In this document: piece after piece, positions 43,978 through 52,773 of the stretch
Layout of the letters: each line of letters begins with the position of its first letter
Position numbering within the stretch: the stretch's first letter is position 1
Assembly (NCBI GenBank): GCA_030538425.1
Contig: JAUNTZ010000006.1
Coordinates: 26,204-90,203 of the forward strand
Direction: 5' to 3'
Length of the DNA: 64,000 nt
Source: Paracoccus sp. (in: a-proteobacteria)
GTDB taxonomy: Bacteria > Pseudomonadota > Alphaproteobacteria > Rhodobacterales > Rhodobacteraceae
The notes under the pieces: generated by a model
Told to the model about the DNA's origin: nothing
The model's database searches: none
The model's input: the letters and a program-made list of their open reading frames with translations, nothing else
Made by a program: the position numbers and the translations under genes

Positions 43978-44035
43978 CCCCAAATATCCTCGGGGTGAAT
44001 TGACGCCGCAGGCGGCAAGAGGGGCAGACAGCCCC
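43978..44035 (+). repeat. Multi-hairpin REP-like intergenic element
   Basis: Three short inverted repeats follow each other in the gap after DUF454: CCCC/GGGG (43978-43981, 43992-43995) around AAATATCCTC; CGCC/GGCG (44004-44007, 44011-44014); and GGGGC/GCCCC (44021-44025, 44031-44035). The block resembles palindromic intergenic motifs I recall from Rhodobacteraceae genomes (AAATATCC-CGGGG followed by small GC hairpins). Only this copy is seen in the window. It may act as a 3'-end or terminator element. Confidence 0.45.
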
Positions 44036-44169
44036 TTGCCCTCGCGCTTGGGTGACACGACAGCAGAGCGGGCCCCGAACACAATTTCTTGATTAATATT
44101 CGTTTATAGGCCAGCCTTTCGCCATGACGCGGGCAACCGCCTCTTTCCACCACCGCAAAGGGACGCACC

Positions 44170-44511
44170 ATGAGCAAGCGTGACGAGTTGATCGAGAAAT
44201 ACGCCAAGGATATCAAGGACAAGATCGGTGAAACCCCCGATATGGACCTGCTGCGCAAGGTCACGATCGGCTGCGGCCCGTCGATCTACAACGCGGATGC
44301 CGAAACCGTCGCGACCAGCGATCCCGAAGAGGTCGCCCGCGTGCGCAACAACTTTCTGATCAAAAAGCTGGGCCTGGCCGACAATGACAAGCTGGATGAG
44401 GCCATGGACAAGGTGGTTGCGGCTTACGGCCAGTCGAACCCGCGCAAATATCGCGCGGTGGTCTATTACCTGCTGACCCGCCATTTCGGCAAGGAATCGG
44501 TCTACGCCTAA
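44170..44511 (+). CDS. DUF2853 family protein
   Basis: This 113-residue soluble protein begins MSKRDELIEKYAKDIKDKIG and has the DUF2853 features VTIGCGPSIYNADAETVATSDP and NPRKYRAVVYYLLTRHFGK. It is mostly helical and charged. The family is widespread in Rhodobacterales and some other marine bacteria; its function is unknown. The ATG follows AAAGGGA. It has its own 200-base upstream region including an AT-rich stretch (44085-44105) and stands alone before a convergent gene. Confidence 0.9.
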   Translation: MSKRDELIEKYAKDIKDKIGETPDMDLLRKVTIGCGPSIYNADAETVATSDPEEVARVRNNFLIKKLGLADNDKLDEAMDKVVAAYGQSNPRKYRAVVYYLLTRHFGKESVYA

Positions 44512-44528
44512 GCGGCGCTCGCGGGGCC

Positions 44529-45155
44529 TCAGCTCTGCGTGATCAAGCCCTTGATTCCCATGACATGCTCCGGGGCGGCGGCGCAGGCTGCCTCGGCCAG
44601 TGCCGCCGCATCATCCATCAGCGCCTCCGGCGTCGAAAGCCGGTCAACCAGACCCCATGAGAGCGCCTCAACAGCGTCGATTTTCTGGCCCGCCATCAGG
44701 ATCATCTTGGCCCGCGACGGCCCGATCAGCGCCGCCAGCCTGCGCGGATCACTGGGTTGCGGCAAAAAGCCAAGCCGCATCACCGGGTAGAAGAACCGTG
44801 CCTCGGGCACCGCGATGCGCAGATCGCAGGCCAGCACCATGCCAAAGGCGCCGCCCGCCAAAGTCCCGTTCAGCGCCGCGATAGTCAGGCAAGGCATCGT
44901 CGCCACCCGCGCCGAAAGCCGTTCCCACAGGGGCGAGGTCGCCAGCCCGGCCCGTGCCTCATCCAGATCCGCACCCGCCGAGAACACCTTTCCGTGAGCG
45001 GTCAGCACCACCGCCCGGCAGGGCAAAGCGGCAATATCGTCAAGGGCTTGCGTCAGCGCCTCCAGCATCTCGCCGGTCAGCGAGTTCGCTTTGTCGGGCC
45101 GATTGATCGAAATCACCGACAACTTTTCGTGGATTGCCGCGTTAATCATGCTCAT
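44529..45155 (-). CDS. Enoyl-CoA hydratase/isomerase family protein
   Basis: This 208-residue protein has the crotonase fold: ISINRPDKANSLTGEM, oxyanion-hole segments VFSAGADLDEAR and NGTLAGGAFGMVLACDLRIAV. Family members are usually about 255-270 residues, so it is short, missing part of the C-terminal helices. The catalytic glutamates of true hydratases are not clearly present (FYPVMRLGFLPQPSDPRR replaces the usual GIIPG stretch), so the reaction is uncertain. The start chosen is ATG 45153-45155 with AAAGG just upstream; the ATG two codons later (45149) is also possible. It is divergent from the DUF2125 gene. Confidence 0.78.
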   Translation of the reverse strand: MSMINAAIHEKLSVISINRPDKANSLTGEMLEALTQALDDIAALPCRAVVLTAHGKVFSAGADLDEARAGLATSPLWERLSARVATMPCLTIAALNGTLAGGAFGMVLACDLRIAVPEARFFYPVMRLGFLPQPSDPRRLAALIGPSRAKMILMAGQKIDAVEALSWGLVDRLSTPEALMDDAAALAEAACAAAPEHVMGIKGLITQS

Positions 45156-45224
45156 TGCCTTTCGGTCGCTGCCGGAATGTGAGACAAGTTCGCCAATTCT
45201 TGCCAACAGAACAAGGTGCAGAAG

Positions 45225-46871
45225 ATGAAACGGTTTTATGGATTTACGGCTCTGGCCCTTGTGATGGCGACGCCCGGCTGGGCGCTGTCACCGCAAGAGG
45301 CATGGGATGCCTTGCAGCAATATTATCTGCGTGCCGGACTTGAGCTGACCACAGAAGGCGAGGCGGTCGAGGGCGACGCCCTTGTCGTGCGCAATGTGCA
45401 AAGCGCGCAGGATCAGCAAGGCGTGTCTATTCATCTGGAATTTGGCGACATGCGGTTCGAGCCGGCCGAGGCCGATGCAGTTCGCGCCCTTGTCGCGGAT
45501 CAGGGTCGCGGCGAAGTGACGGTCGACACGCCTGACGGGCCGATGACCATGCCGATCACGATGAATTATCCCGGCGCGGTCACCACGATCAGCGGCACGG
45601 CTGGCGACATGACCTTCCAATCGGTGATGCCGACGCTGGAAATGGTGATGGTCGCCAACGTCCCCGATGATGGCAAAACCGTCGAAATGCCGATCACGCT
45701 GCGCGCCACTGGTCTTGAACTGACCGATCAGGTCACCGGCACCACCGACATGACCTCGACGCAGGAATTCTCGGTCCAGCGGGTTGAGATGGCGCTGTCG
45801 GGTCGCGAGACCGCAACGGCTGAAGATGTCGATGTGTCCGAGCTGACCGGCCGCGACCGTGAGGCCGCCAAGCATGGCCATTCGGACAACGATAACCGGC
45901 TGGTCGCGCTTGACGCTCTGATCGGGATTGACGGCATCTCGGGCAATGCCCGCAGCGTCATGCCCGAGGCGGCGACCACCGCCATGGCCGATGGCGATAT
46001 GTCGGCGGCGATGCGCGCGGGTTTCGATGTGAATGCGGTGATCAACTACACCGGCATGAGCATCACCGGCAGCATGGAAGGCGTCGATGATGACGGTGAG
46101 ACCGAAACCGGCTCAATGGAAATGACCGGCGGTGCGGGTTCGCTGTCGGTGGCGATGAACAGCAATCAGCTTGGCTATCAGGCCGCGCTTGACTCGCTTG
46201 ACGTGACGGTCAACTCGAATGAGCTTCCGTCGCCGGTCAACCTGACCGTTGGCCCGCAGGCGGTGGATGTGCAGCTGCCTGCCCTTGCGGGCGACGCGCC
46301 GCAGCCCTTCAAGATCGCCAATTCGGCTGAAAACATCGTGCTGTCGGATTCGACCTGGGATCTGTTCGATGAGGAACGCGCCCTGCCGCGCGAACCCGCC
46401 TCGTTCGATATCGACCTGACCGGCAATGTGGTGATGAACCGCGACCTGATGGATCGTGAGACCGAAGAGCTGATGAACCGGCTCAACGATCCCGAACTGA
46501 CCGATGATCAGCGTGATGAGATCATCAACCAGGTGATGGAGATGGGCTCGCCCGCCGATCCGCGTGATGTCTCGATCAACCAGTTCGCGCTGTCGCTGCT
46601 GGGTGCGAGCATCACCGCCAACGGCCAGCTTGAGGTGCCCGAGGGCGGTTCGGTCGATGCGCCCGTCGGCAATCTGTCGGCGCGTTATGAGGGCGTGAAC
46701 GCGCTGCTGGACACGCTGGGCGCTGCCGGGATCATTCCCGCCGATCAGATGATGGGCGTTCGCATGGGCCTGATGATGTTCGCCCGCGCGGATGGTGAGG
46801 ACCGGATGGTGACGGATCTTGAATTCCGCGAGGACGGCTCGATCTTTGCCAACGGCCAGCAAGTTCGCTAA
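45225..46871 (+). CDS. DUF2125 family periplasmic protein
   Basis: This 548-residue protein has a signal peptide (KRFYGFTALALVMATPGWA, cleavage near residue 20) and a long beta-rich body with alternating Met/Thr/Val strands, including NVVMNRDLMDRETEELMN. I assign it to DUF2125, a family frequent in Rhodobacterales with unknown function; exported location is inferred from the signal. A GTG three codons upstream (45216) is in frame, but the ATG at 45225 sits 8 bases after AAGG. A strong terminator follows directly, so it is a single-gene transcript. The body contains no cysteine, as befits a periplasmic protein. Confidence 0.8.
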   Translation: MKRFYGFTALALVMATPGWALSPQEAWDALQQYYLRAGLELTTEGEAVEGDALVVRNVQSAQDQQGVSIHLEFGDMRFEPAEADAVRALVADQGRGEVTVDTPDGPMTMPITMNYPGAVTTISGTAGDMTFQSVMPTLEMVMVANVPDDGKTVEMPITLRATGLELTDQVTGTTDMTSTQEFSVQRVEMALSGRETATAEDVDVSELTGRDREAAKHGHSDNDNRLVALDALIGIDGISGNARSVMPEAATTAMADGDMSAAMRAGFDVNAVINYTGMSITGSMEGVDDDGETETGSMEMTGGAGSLSVAMNSNQLGYQAALDSLDVTVNSNELPSPVNLTVGPQAVDVQLPALAGDAPQPFKIANSAENIVLSDSTWDLFDEERALPREPASFDIDLTGNVVMNRDLMDRETEELMNRLNDPELTDDQRDEIINQVMEMGSPADPRDVSINQFALSLLGASITANGQLEVPEGGSVDAPVGNLSARYEGVNALLDTLGAAGIIPADQMMGVRMGLMMFARADGEDRMVTDLEFREDGSIFANGQQVR

Positions 46872-46892
46872 AGCCGGATCAACGGAATGCAG

Positions 46893-46925
46893 AAAGGGGC
46901 GGGCCGTGGGCCTGCCCTTTTTATT
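46893..46925 (+). terminator. Rho-independent terminator after the DUF2125 gene
   Basis: AAAGGG (46893-46898), then CGGGCC, a GTG loop (46906-46908), GGCCTGCCCTTT, and a continuing TTATTT. About 12 pairs form with one bulged G and one G-T pair. It lies 21 bases past the stop codon and 14 bases before the pmbA start. Confidence 0.85.
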
Positions 46926-46938
46926 TGGGATGTGATGG

Positions 46939-48276
46939 ATGCTGGAAAAACTGACCGAAGCGATGTTGCGCGCCGCCCGCGCGGCAGGCGCGACTGAGAT
47001 CGAGGCGGTGGCCGCGCGCCAGGAATCGACCTCGATCGATGTGCGGGCGGGGCGGCTGGAACAGGCTGACCGGGCGGAATCTCTGGATCTTGGCCTGCGG
47101 GTGCTGATCGGCGGGCGGCAGGCGATTGTCACCTCATCCGACCCCTCCGACGCGGCGATTGAGCAGATGGCGCTGCGGGCTGTCGCCATGGCGCGTGAGG
47201 CGCCGGTGGATGACACGCTGGGGTTGGCCGATCCCGACCAGTTGGCCCGCGACCGCGATGTCTCGCGGCTCGATCTGCTGGACGATGCCGCCCCGCCCGC
47301 GCCCGCCGATCTGGAGGCATGGGCGCGGCAGGCCGAGGCGGCGGCATTGTCGGTTCAGGGCGTCTCGACCGTCGAATCGGCAGGCGCGGCATATGGTCGC
47401 CGAGAAACCCGCTTTGCCGCCAGCAACGGTTTTGAGGGCGGCTCGGCGCGCTCTCAGCACAGCCTCTCCTGCATCGCCATCACCGGGCAGGGCAGCGGGA
47501 TGGAGCGCGATTACGCGGGCGAGGGCCGGGCGCATCTGGCCGATATGCCGGACCCGGGTGAGATCGGCAGGCTTGCGGGTGAGCGGGCGGTCGAACGCAA
47601 GGGCGCGGTCAAGCCGCCGACCGGCAGCTTTCCGATCCTCTATGATGAGCGGGTCTCTTCCGGGCTGATCGGTCACATTCTGGGGGCGATCAATGGCGTG
47701 TCCATCGTGCGGGGCTCGTCCTGGCTGCGGGACGCGCTGGGTGAGCTTGTCCTGCCAGAGACCCTGACCCTGACCGAAGAGCCGCATCTGCCGCGCATGG
47801 GCGCCTCTCGGCTGTTTGATGCCGAAGGGCTGGGGACGGCGCGCCGCGATTTGATTGCCGGGGGCGTGCTGACCGGCTGGCTGCTGGATCTTGGCACGGC
47901 CCGCAAGCTGGGGCTGGACAGCACCGCCAACGCGGTGCGCGGGCTTGGCTCACCGCCGGGGCCGGGCGCGTCGAATATCGTGCTGAGCCCAGGGGTTGAG
48001 AGCCGCGATGACCTGATCTCGGCGATGGGGCGCGGGCTGGTCGTGACCTCGATGCTGGGGGCCTCGATCAACCCGACCACGGGGGATTATTCGCGCGGGG
48101 CCTCGGGGTTCTGGGTCGAGAACGGGCGCATCAGCCATCCGGTCAACGAATGCACCATCGCGGGCAATCTGCGCGATATGCTGCGCACGCTGCGGCCTGC
48201 CAATGACGCGCGGGACTGGCGCAGCCACCGGGTGCCCAGCCTGCTTGTCGAGGGGATGACCGTTGCCGGAGCGTGA
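46939..48276 (+). CDS. pmbA: TldD/PmbA family protein, PmbA (TldE) type
   Basis: TldD and TldE/PmbA form a heterodimeric zinc protease that processes modified peptides (for example microcin B17) and acts on the CcdA antitoxin. This 445-residue protein has the family body (SIDVRAGRLEQADRAES, GSFPILYDERVSSGLIGH, GASINPTTGDYSRGASGFWVENG in parts) but no HExxxH zinc motif, so it is the non-catalytic TldE partner. TldD is not in the window. It starts 14 bases after the DUF2125 terminator and overlaps the next gene by 14 bases. Confidence 0.93.
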   Translation: MLEKLTEAMLRAARAAGATEIEAVAARQESTSIDVRAGRLEQADRAESLDLGLRVLIGGRQAIVTSSDPSDAAIEQMALRAVAMAREAPVDDTLGLADPDQLARDRDVSRLDLLDDAAPPAPADLEAWARQAEAAALSVQGVSTVESAGAAYGRRETRFAASNGFEGGSARSQHSLSCIAITGQGSGMERDYAGEGRAHLADMPDPGEIGRLAGERAVERKGAVKPPTGSFPILYDERVSSGLIGHILGAINGVSIVRGSSWLRDALGELVLPETLTLTEEPHLPRMGASRLFDAEGLGTARRDLIAGGVLTGWLLDLGTARKLGLDSTANAVRGLGSPPGPGASNIVLSPGVESRDDLISAMGRGLVVTSMLGASINPTTGDYSRGASGFWVENGRISHPVNECTIAGNLRDMLRTLRPANDARDWRSHRVPSLLVEGMTVAGA

Positions 48277-49066
48277 CCTTGACCTGCTGACCCGCGCGGC
48301 CCATGAATCCGGCGATATCGCCCGCAAATACTGGCGCAAATCGCCCGAGACATGGGAAAAGGATGCGGGCGCGGGGCCTGTGACAGAGGCCGATCTGGCC
48401 GTCAACGCGCATCTGGAACAGCGGCTTCTGGCGGCGCGGCCTGATTACGGCTGGCTGTCTGAGGAAAGCACCGATGACGCCTCTCGGCTGGATGCGGAGC
48501 GCTGTTTCATCATTGACCCGATTGACGGCACCCGCGCCTTTATCGACGGGCAACAGGGGTTTTCGCACTCGCTGGCGGTGGCTGAGGGCGACCGGATCAT
48601 CGCCGCCGTGGTGCATCTGCCGGTGATGGGGCTGACCTATGCCGCCCATAGAGACGGGCCTGCGACGCTGAACGGGCGGGTGATTGCGCCGCGCGAGGCG
48701 GATATGGCGGGGGCCACGGTGCTGACGCCGCGCGCCTCAATGGATGGGGCGTTCTGGGATGGCGGTGCGCCCCCGCCCTTCAAGCGAGAGTTCCGGCCCT
48801 CTCTGGCATGGCGGCTCTGTCTGGTGGCAGAAGGGCGCTTTGATGCCGCACTGTCGCTGCGGGCGGCGTGGGAATGGGATATCGCCGCCGGTGCGCTGAT
48901 TGCTGAACGCGCGGGTGCTGTGGTCAGCGATATGTTCGGGCGCGCGATGCGGTTCAACAGCCCCGCCGCGATGGTCGATGGTCTGGTGATCGCCGCCCCG
49001 CGCCTGCATGACGGGCTGACCCGCGCCCTGCGCCCGCCGCGCCACCGGCCAAGCGCGGCGCAATGA
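48263..49066 (+). CDS. Inositol monophosphatase-fold phosphatase, CysQ-like
   Basis: This 267-residue enzyme has the metal-dependent inositol monophosphatase fold: PVTEADLAVN, LSEES (65-69), metal-binding IIDPIDGTRAFIDG (Asp85, Asp88), and the late WEWDIAAGALI with Asp. Family members include CysQ (3'-phosphoadenosine-5'-phosphate phosphatase) and inositol-phosphate phosphatases; the E-N-x-D spacing and length favour the CysQ side, weakly. The start is a TTG at 48263 inside pmbA, preceded by GAGGGG, and no ATG fits. pmbA and this gene form a coupled pair, as in many Rhodobacterales. Confidence 0.85.
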   Translation: MPERDLDLLTRAAHESGDIARKYWRKSPETWEKDAGAGPVTEADLAVNAHLEQRLLAARPDYGWLSEESTDDASRLDAERCFIIDPIDGTRAFIDGQQGFSHSLAVAEGDRIIAAVVHLPVMGLTYAAHRDGPATLNGRVIAPREADMAGATVLTPRASMDGAFWDGGAPPPFKREFRPSLAWRLCLVAEGRFDAALSLRAAWEWDIAAGALIAERAGAVVSDMFGRAMRFNSPAAMVDGLVIAAPRLHDGLTRALRPPRHRPSAAQ

Positions 49067-49097
49067 GTATTTTCACACAGAAGAAGCCCAGAGGCGC

Positions 49098-49745
49098 TTA
49101 GAACAGCGGCGGCAGATCTGCGAACGGGTCCGCACCGCTACCCCCCGCAGGCCGCGACACGAGGGTCGAGCCTGAGCCGCCAAGCGTGGCAATCTGTTCC
49201 GCCAGCAGCGTGATCGCGATGGAAAAGGCGTTGGCGACCGCCTGCGGCGTGTTGTCATTCACCGGCACCGCGATATCAAAGCTGCGCGCATGGTCTTGCC
49301 CGCTTCCGCCGCCCTCATCCGAGACGAAATAGCGCCCTTGCAGCCGGAAAAACCCGTCATTGCTGGCCAGAGCCTTTTCCACCCGCACATCAAGGCGGCG
49401 CTGTGCCGGGGTGGCCATGGGCCATGGCTCGGGGATGACGGTCGCGCCCGAGATCTCAGAGATCGCGCGGGCCAGCGTCAGGGTGAAGGCGCGTTGCGGG
49501 TTGTCGGCCCAGAGCCTGCGCGATGAGCTGCGCACCACGCCGTCCATGCTTTGCCACGCCATTTCCGAGGCCGAGGCATATTCGGGAAGCGACACATCGC
49601 GCAGCTCTGTCGCGCCCAACTGATCGCCCGCAACCTGGGTCGAGACCGGCGGGTCGATGATATAGTGCTGCGTGCCGGACCCGTCACCGCAGGCGGTCAG
49701 CCCGAAGGCGGTCAAAGGCAGCAGCAGAAAGGTGATCCGGTTCAT
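49098..49745 (-). CDS. pqiC: PqiC-like ABC-transport auxiliary lipoprotein
   Basis: This 215-residue lipoprotein has lipobox LTAC with Cys19 after a short signal (RITFLLLPLTAFG). The rest fits the ABC-type transport auxiliary domain (PF03886): HYIIDPP near the start, then LWADNPQRAFTLTLARAIS and a late helix SIAITLLAEQIATLG. In E. coli PqiC is the outer-membrane lipoprotein that docks the PqiB tube, part of the MCE lipid-transport system. The start lies 1 base after the pqiB stop, so the genes are co-translated. The C-terminus is Gly/Pro-rich. Confidence 0.85.
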   Translation of the reverse strand: MNRITFLLLPLTAFGLTACGDGSGTQHYIIDPPVSTQVAGDQLGATELRDVSLPEYASASEMAWQSMDGVVRSSSRRLWADNPQRAFTLTLARAISEISGATVIPEPWPMATPAQRRLDVRVEKALASNDGFFRLQGRYFVSDEGGGSGQDHARSFDIAVPVNDNTPQAVANAFSIAITLLAEQIATLGGSGSTLVSRPAGGSGADPFADLPPLF

Positions 49746-49746
49746 C

Positions 49747-52107
49747 TTATCGTCCCAGTATGAATGCGCGCGGGTTCCGTTCTATCGTGCGGGCCAGCGA
49801 ACCGAAAGCCGTTGCGGCACGCGAAAGTTCGCGCATCGTGTTGCGGGCCTCATTGTTGAACTGGCTGCGGTCGCCGTAAGCCGCGACGGTCTGTTCGGCG
49901 CGGGCCGCCAGCTGGCCGAAGCGTTCCGACAGATCGGGCAGGCCACGCGCGGCGGTGGCCAACTCGTCCGCCGCGACCCGCGCGGATCGCAGCGCCGCGT
50001 TCAGGCTGCCCGCCGCATTGCCGTCGCGCAGATCGTTCAGCAGACCGGCGGCGGCTTGCAGCGTGTCGGACAGATCGCGCGGCAGGCGCTCGGCGTCCTC
50101 GGTGCCAAGCATGGCGCGCAGATCGGCAAGGATGCCATCGGCCTGCGCGGAAATCCCGGCAAAGTCGAACTCATCAATCGCTTCGGCGGCGCGGTCCATC
50201 TTGTCCACCATGGCGGGCACATCGGTCGCGGCGATGCGGACCGCCTCAGCGGCGGCGGCGGCCTCATCCAGCATCCGCGCCAATGTCGCGCCCGCATCCG
50301 CCTCTCGCAGCTGGCCAGAGATGGTGCGCACATCCTCAAGCGTGGCCTCAAGCCCGCCCAATGCGCTGCGCAGATCCTGCGGCAAGGCGCGGGTCGCGTC
50401 CTGATCCAGAATGGCGCGAAGATCGCCCAAAGCGGCATTGGCGCCGTCACCGATGGCGGCCAGATCGACCCCGGCGGCGTTTTCGGCCACCTGACGCGCG
50501 CTGCCGATCAGCTCGGGCAGGTCCTGGACCGCCTCACCCAGTTGCGCCGTGACTTCGCGGATCTGGGCCAGAGCCTCGGTCGCGTTCTCAACTGCGCCCG
50601 AGTCGCGGATCTGGTCGGTCGCCTCGCGCAGCGTGGTCATGGTGCTGCGGCTTTCGTCGATGGTTTCGCGCAATGCCTGCGGGATCGCGCGGGTATCCTC
50701 GGATGCGGCAATCGCGGTGACCGAGTTCATCATATCGGTCGCCGCCCCGATCAGCCCCTCAAGGTTCAGCCCGCCGATGCGGTTCATCAGCCCCTCAGCC
50801 GAGGCGGTCATGTCGGAAATCTCAGCGGGCGCCGAGGGCATCAGCGGATGCGGCTGGGCCGTCCGGTCGATGCGGGCCACTGCGGCATCCGGGATCTGGA
50901 CCAGATCGACCTTGAGAGAGGTGCCAAAGAAACCCGCACTGGCAACCCGCGCCCGCAGCCCGGATGCGACACGTTCGTCAATGAAATCAAGCGCCTGCGC
51001 GTGGTCTGCCTCAGTGTCAAGGCCAAGGCGATAGGGTGAGATCGCCATGGTGATCTGTTGCAGCACCTGTTCGGCCTCGGGGCGGGTCTCGTCGATATTG
51101 ATGGCGATATCGGTGACGCGACCGACGCGAAGGCCATTATATTCGACATCCGCGCCCACTGACAGCCCGCGCAGGTTGCTGTCCACCAGCATCGAGAGGC
51201 GCAGATCGCCATCGCCCGGCGCCATCAGGCTGTCCCGCGCGGCCTCTTCGTCGGATTGCAGCCGGAACACATGGCCGGGCGGGACCGGCTGGCCGCCCGA
51301 GGACAGCGTGGCAAAGGAGACCCCGCCCTGAACCAGCGTGGCCAGCGAATCCACGTTCAGGCTGAGACCGCGGGCGCCAAGCGAGACAGAGAATCCCGAC
51401 GTGTCCCAGAAGGCCGTGGCCGAGGTCAGCCTTTGGTCATGCGGGCTTTGGATGAACATATCGGCCTGAATGGTTTCGTCATCAGGCGACAGGCGCAGGT
51501 TCTGCATCCGCCCGACCGGCAGGCCGCGAAACAGCACCGGCGCGCCTTCGGACAGGCCCTTGGCGCGTTCCGAGGCCAGCACGAACCACGTCCCGTCCGC
51601 CGCATCCTTGGCAAGCGCGGGGCGTTCCAGCCCGACAAAGCGGGTCTGCGGCGTGCCGACCTGCGCGTCCCAGAAGCCCTCGATGAACACGCCCGACAGC
51701 ACCGTATCAAGCCGCGAGATCCCCTGAGCCGAGACGATGGGCCGGACGATCCAGAACTCGGCATCGGCGTCGATATAGGGCGCGACATCGGGATCGACGC
51801 GGATATCGACCAGAACCGAGGTCAGATCCTCGGTAAAGCGGACCCCCTCGACCCGGCCCACGACGATCTCGCGGAAGCGCAGCACGGTCTCATTCGGGGT
51901 GATGCCGGTGGCGTCGCGGAACTCGACCGAGATCACCTGCCCGCGCCCCTGATAGGCGTTCCAGGCCAGCCCAAGCGTGACCGCCAGCGCGATGATCGGC
52001 ACCAGCCAGATCAGCGAGGACCCGGCCTTGGCGGCGCGGGCGGCGGCTGCGGTGCGCCGCGTCGGGCTGGCGGGCTTCAGCGGCTGCGGCTGCGGTTGGT
52101 CGGTCAT
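49747..52107 (-). CDS. pqiB: PqiB: MCE-domain lipid transport protein
   Basis: PqiB is an inner-membrane-anchored protein with tandem MCE domains that stack into a tube across the periplasm. This 786-residue protein has a Pro/Ala/Arg-rich cytosolic start, one membrane helix (about 29-50, SSLIWLVPIIALAVTLGLAW), three MCE domains (VISVEFRDATGITPNETVLRF, GTWFVLASERAKGLSEGAPV, LRLSMLVDSNLRGLSVGADV in each start), and a long alpha-helical C-terminal part with many Ala/Leu repeats that would form the needle. E. coli PqiB has 546 residues, so the helical extension is longer here. It overlaps pqiA2 by 4 bases (ATGA). Confidence 0.9.
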   Translation of the reverse strand: MTDQPQPQPLKPASPTRRTAAAARAAKAGSSLIWLVPIIALAVTLGLAWNAYQGRGQVISVEFRDATGITPNETVLRFREIVVGRVEGVRFTEDLTSVLVDIRVDPDVAPYIDADAEFWIVRPIVSAQGISRLDTVLSGVFIEGFWDAQVGTPQTRFVGLERPALAKDAADGTWFVLASERAKGLSEGAPVLFRGLPVGRMQNLRLSPDDETIQADMFIQSPHDQRLTSATAFWDTSGFSVSLGARGLSLNVDSLATLVQGGVSFATLSSGGQPVPPGHVFRLQSDEEAARDSLMAPGDGDLRLSMLVDSNLRGLSVGADVEYNGLRVGRVTDIAINIDETRPEAEQVLQQITMAISPYRLGLDTEADHAQALDFIDERVASGLRARVASAGFFGTSLKVDLVQIPDAAVARIDRTAQPHPLMPSAPAEISDMTASAEGLMNRIGGLNLEGLIGAATDMMNSVTAIAASEDTRAIPQALRETIDESRSTMTTLREATDQIRDSGAVENATEALAQIREVTAQLGEAVQDLPELIGSARQVAENAAGVDLAAIGDGANAALGDLRAILDQDATRALPQDLRSALGGLEATLEDVRTISGQLREADAGATLARMLDEAAAAAEAVRIAATDVPAMVDKMDRAAEAIDEFDFAGISAQADGILADLRAMLGTEDAERLPRDLSDTLQAAAGLLNDLRDGNAAGSLNAALRSARVAADELATAARGLPDLSERFGQLAARAEQTVAAYGDRSQFNNEARNTMRELSRAATAFGSLARTIERNPRAFILGR

Positions 52108-52766
52108 GGCTGTTCAATTCCTTTTTGGCGCAGCGGCAGGCCGCGCCAGATCAATCGCGGGTCAAAGCTTTGCGCGGCAAGCATCGTAAAGGCAACCGAA
52201 AGCGCGAAGGACGCCGCAGCCGGGCCGGGATGGATCGAGACGACAAAGCCAAGCTGGACCAGAGCCGACAGGATCGCCACCACGAACACGTCGATCATCG
52301 ACCACCGCCCGATGAACTCGACCACCTCATAGATGCGCAACCGGCGATGGGCGTCGCGTATGGTGGCCGGGCGGCCTGCCACGATCGCCAGCCAGATGAT
52401 CGCCACGAACTTGCCGATCGGCACCACAACCGAGGCGATGAAGATGATCAGCGCGATGCCGTAATTGCCGTATAGCACCAGTTCCCAGACCCCGCCGATG
52501 ATCGTGGCCTCCGTCGTGGGGCCGAAAATGGCAAAGGCGCGGGTGCTCATCATCGGCATGATATTGGCCGGGATGTAAAAGATCATGCCCGCCAGCAGCC
52601 AGGCCCAGACCGCGCCAAGGCTACGCCGGTCGGGATTGTGCAGCACCGCGCCGCAGCGCCCGCAGTTCTCATCCTCAGCCGGCCAGACCCGTCCGCAGCC
52701 GCGACAGCCGACCAATCCGGCGCGATGCGCGGTCAGAACGGGCTCAAGGTCGGGCGCGCTGTTCAT
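52104..52766 (-). CDS. PqiA domain protein, second half (PqiA2)
   Basis: This 220-residue inner membrane protein is one PqiA domain: a rubredoxin-like zinc ribbon (Cys21, Cys24, Cys35, Cys38 in GCRGCGRVWP and NCGRCGAVL), then four helices with the family sequence IFYIPANIMPMMS, and VPIGKFVAIIWLA. E. coli PqiA (417 residues) has two such domains in one protein; here they are separate genes. The ATG at 52764-52766 is 7 bases after the pqiA1 stop and matches the usual length; a frame reaching 52871 would overlap pqiA1. Confidence 0.88.
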   Translation of the reverse strand: MNSAPDLEPVLTAHRAGLVGCRGCGRVWPAEDENCGRCGAVLHNPDRRSLGAVWAWLLAGMIFYIPANIMPMMSTRAFAIFGPTTEATIIGGVWELVLYGNYGIALIIFIASVVVPIGKFVAIIWLAIVAGRPATIRDAHRRLRIYEVVEFIGRWSMIDVFVVAILSALVQLGFVVSIHPGPAAASFALSVAFTMLAAQSFDPRLIWRGLPLRQKGIEQP

Positions 52767-52773
52767 GCTGCGT

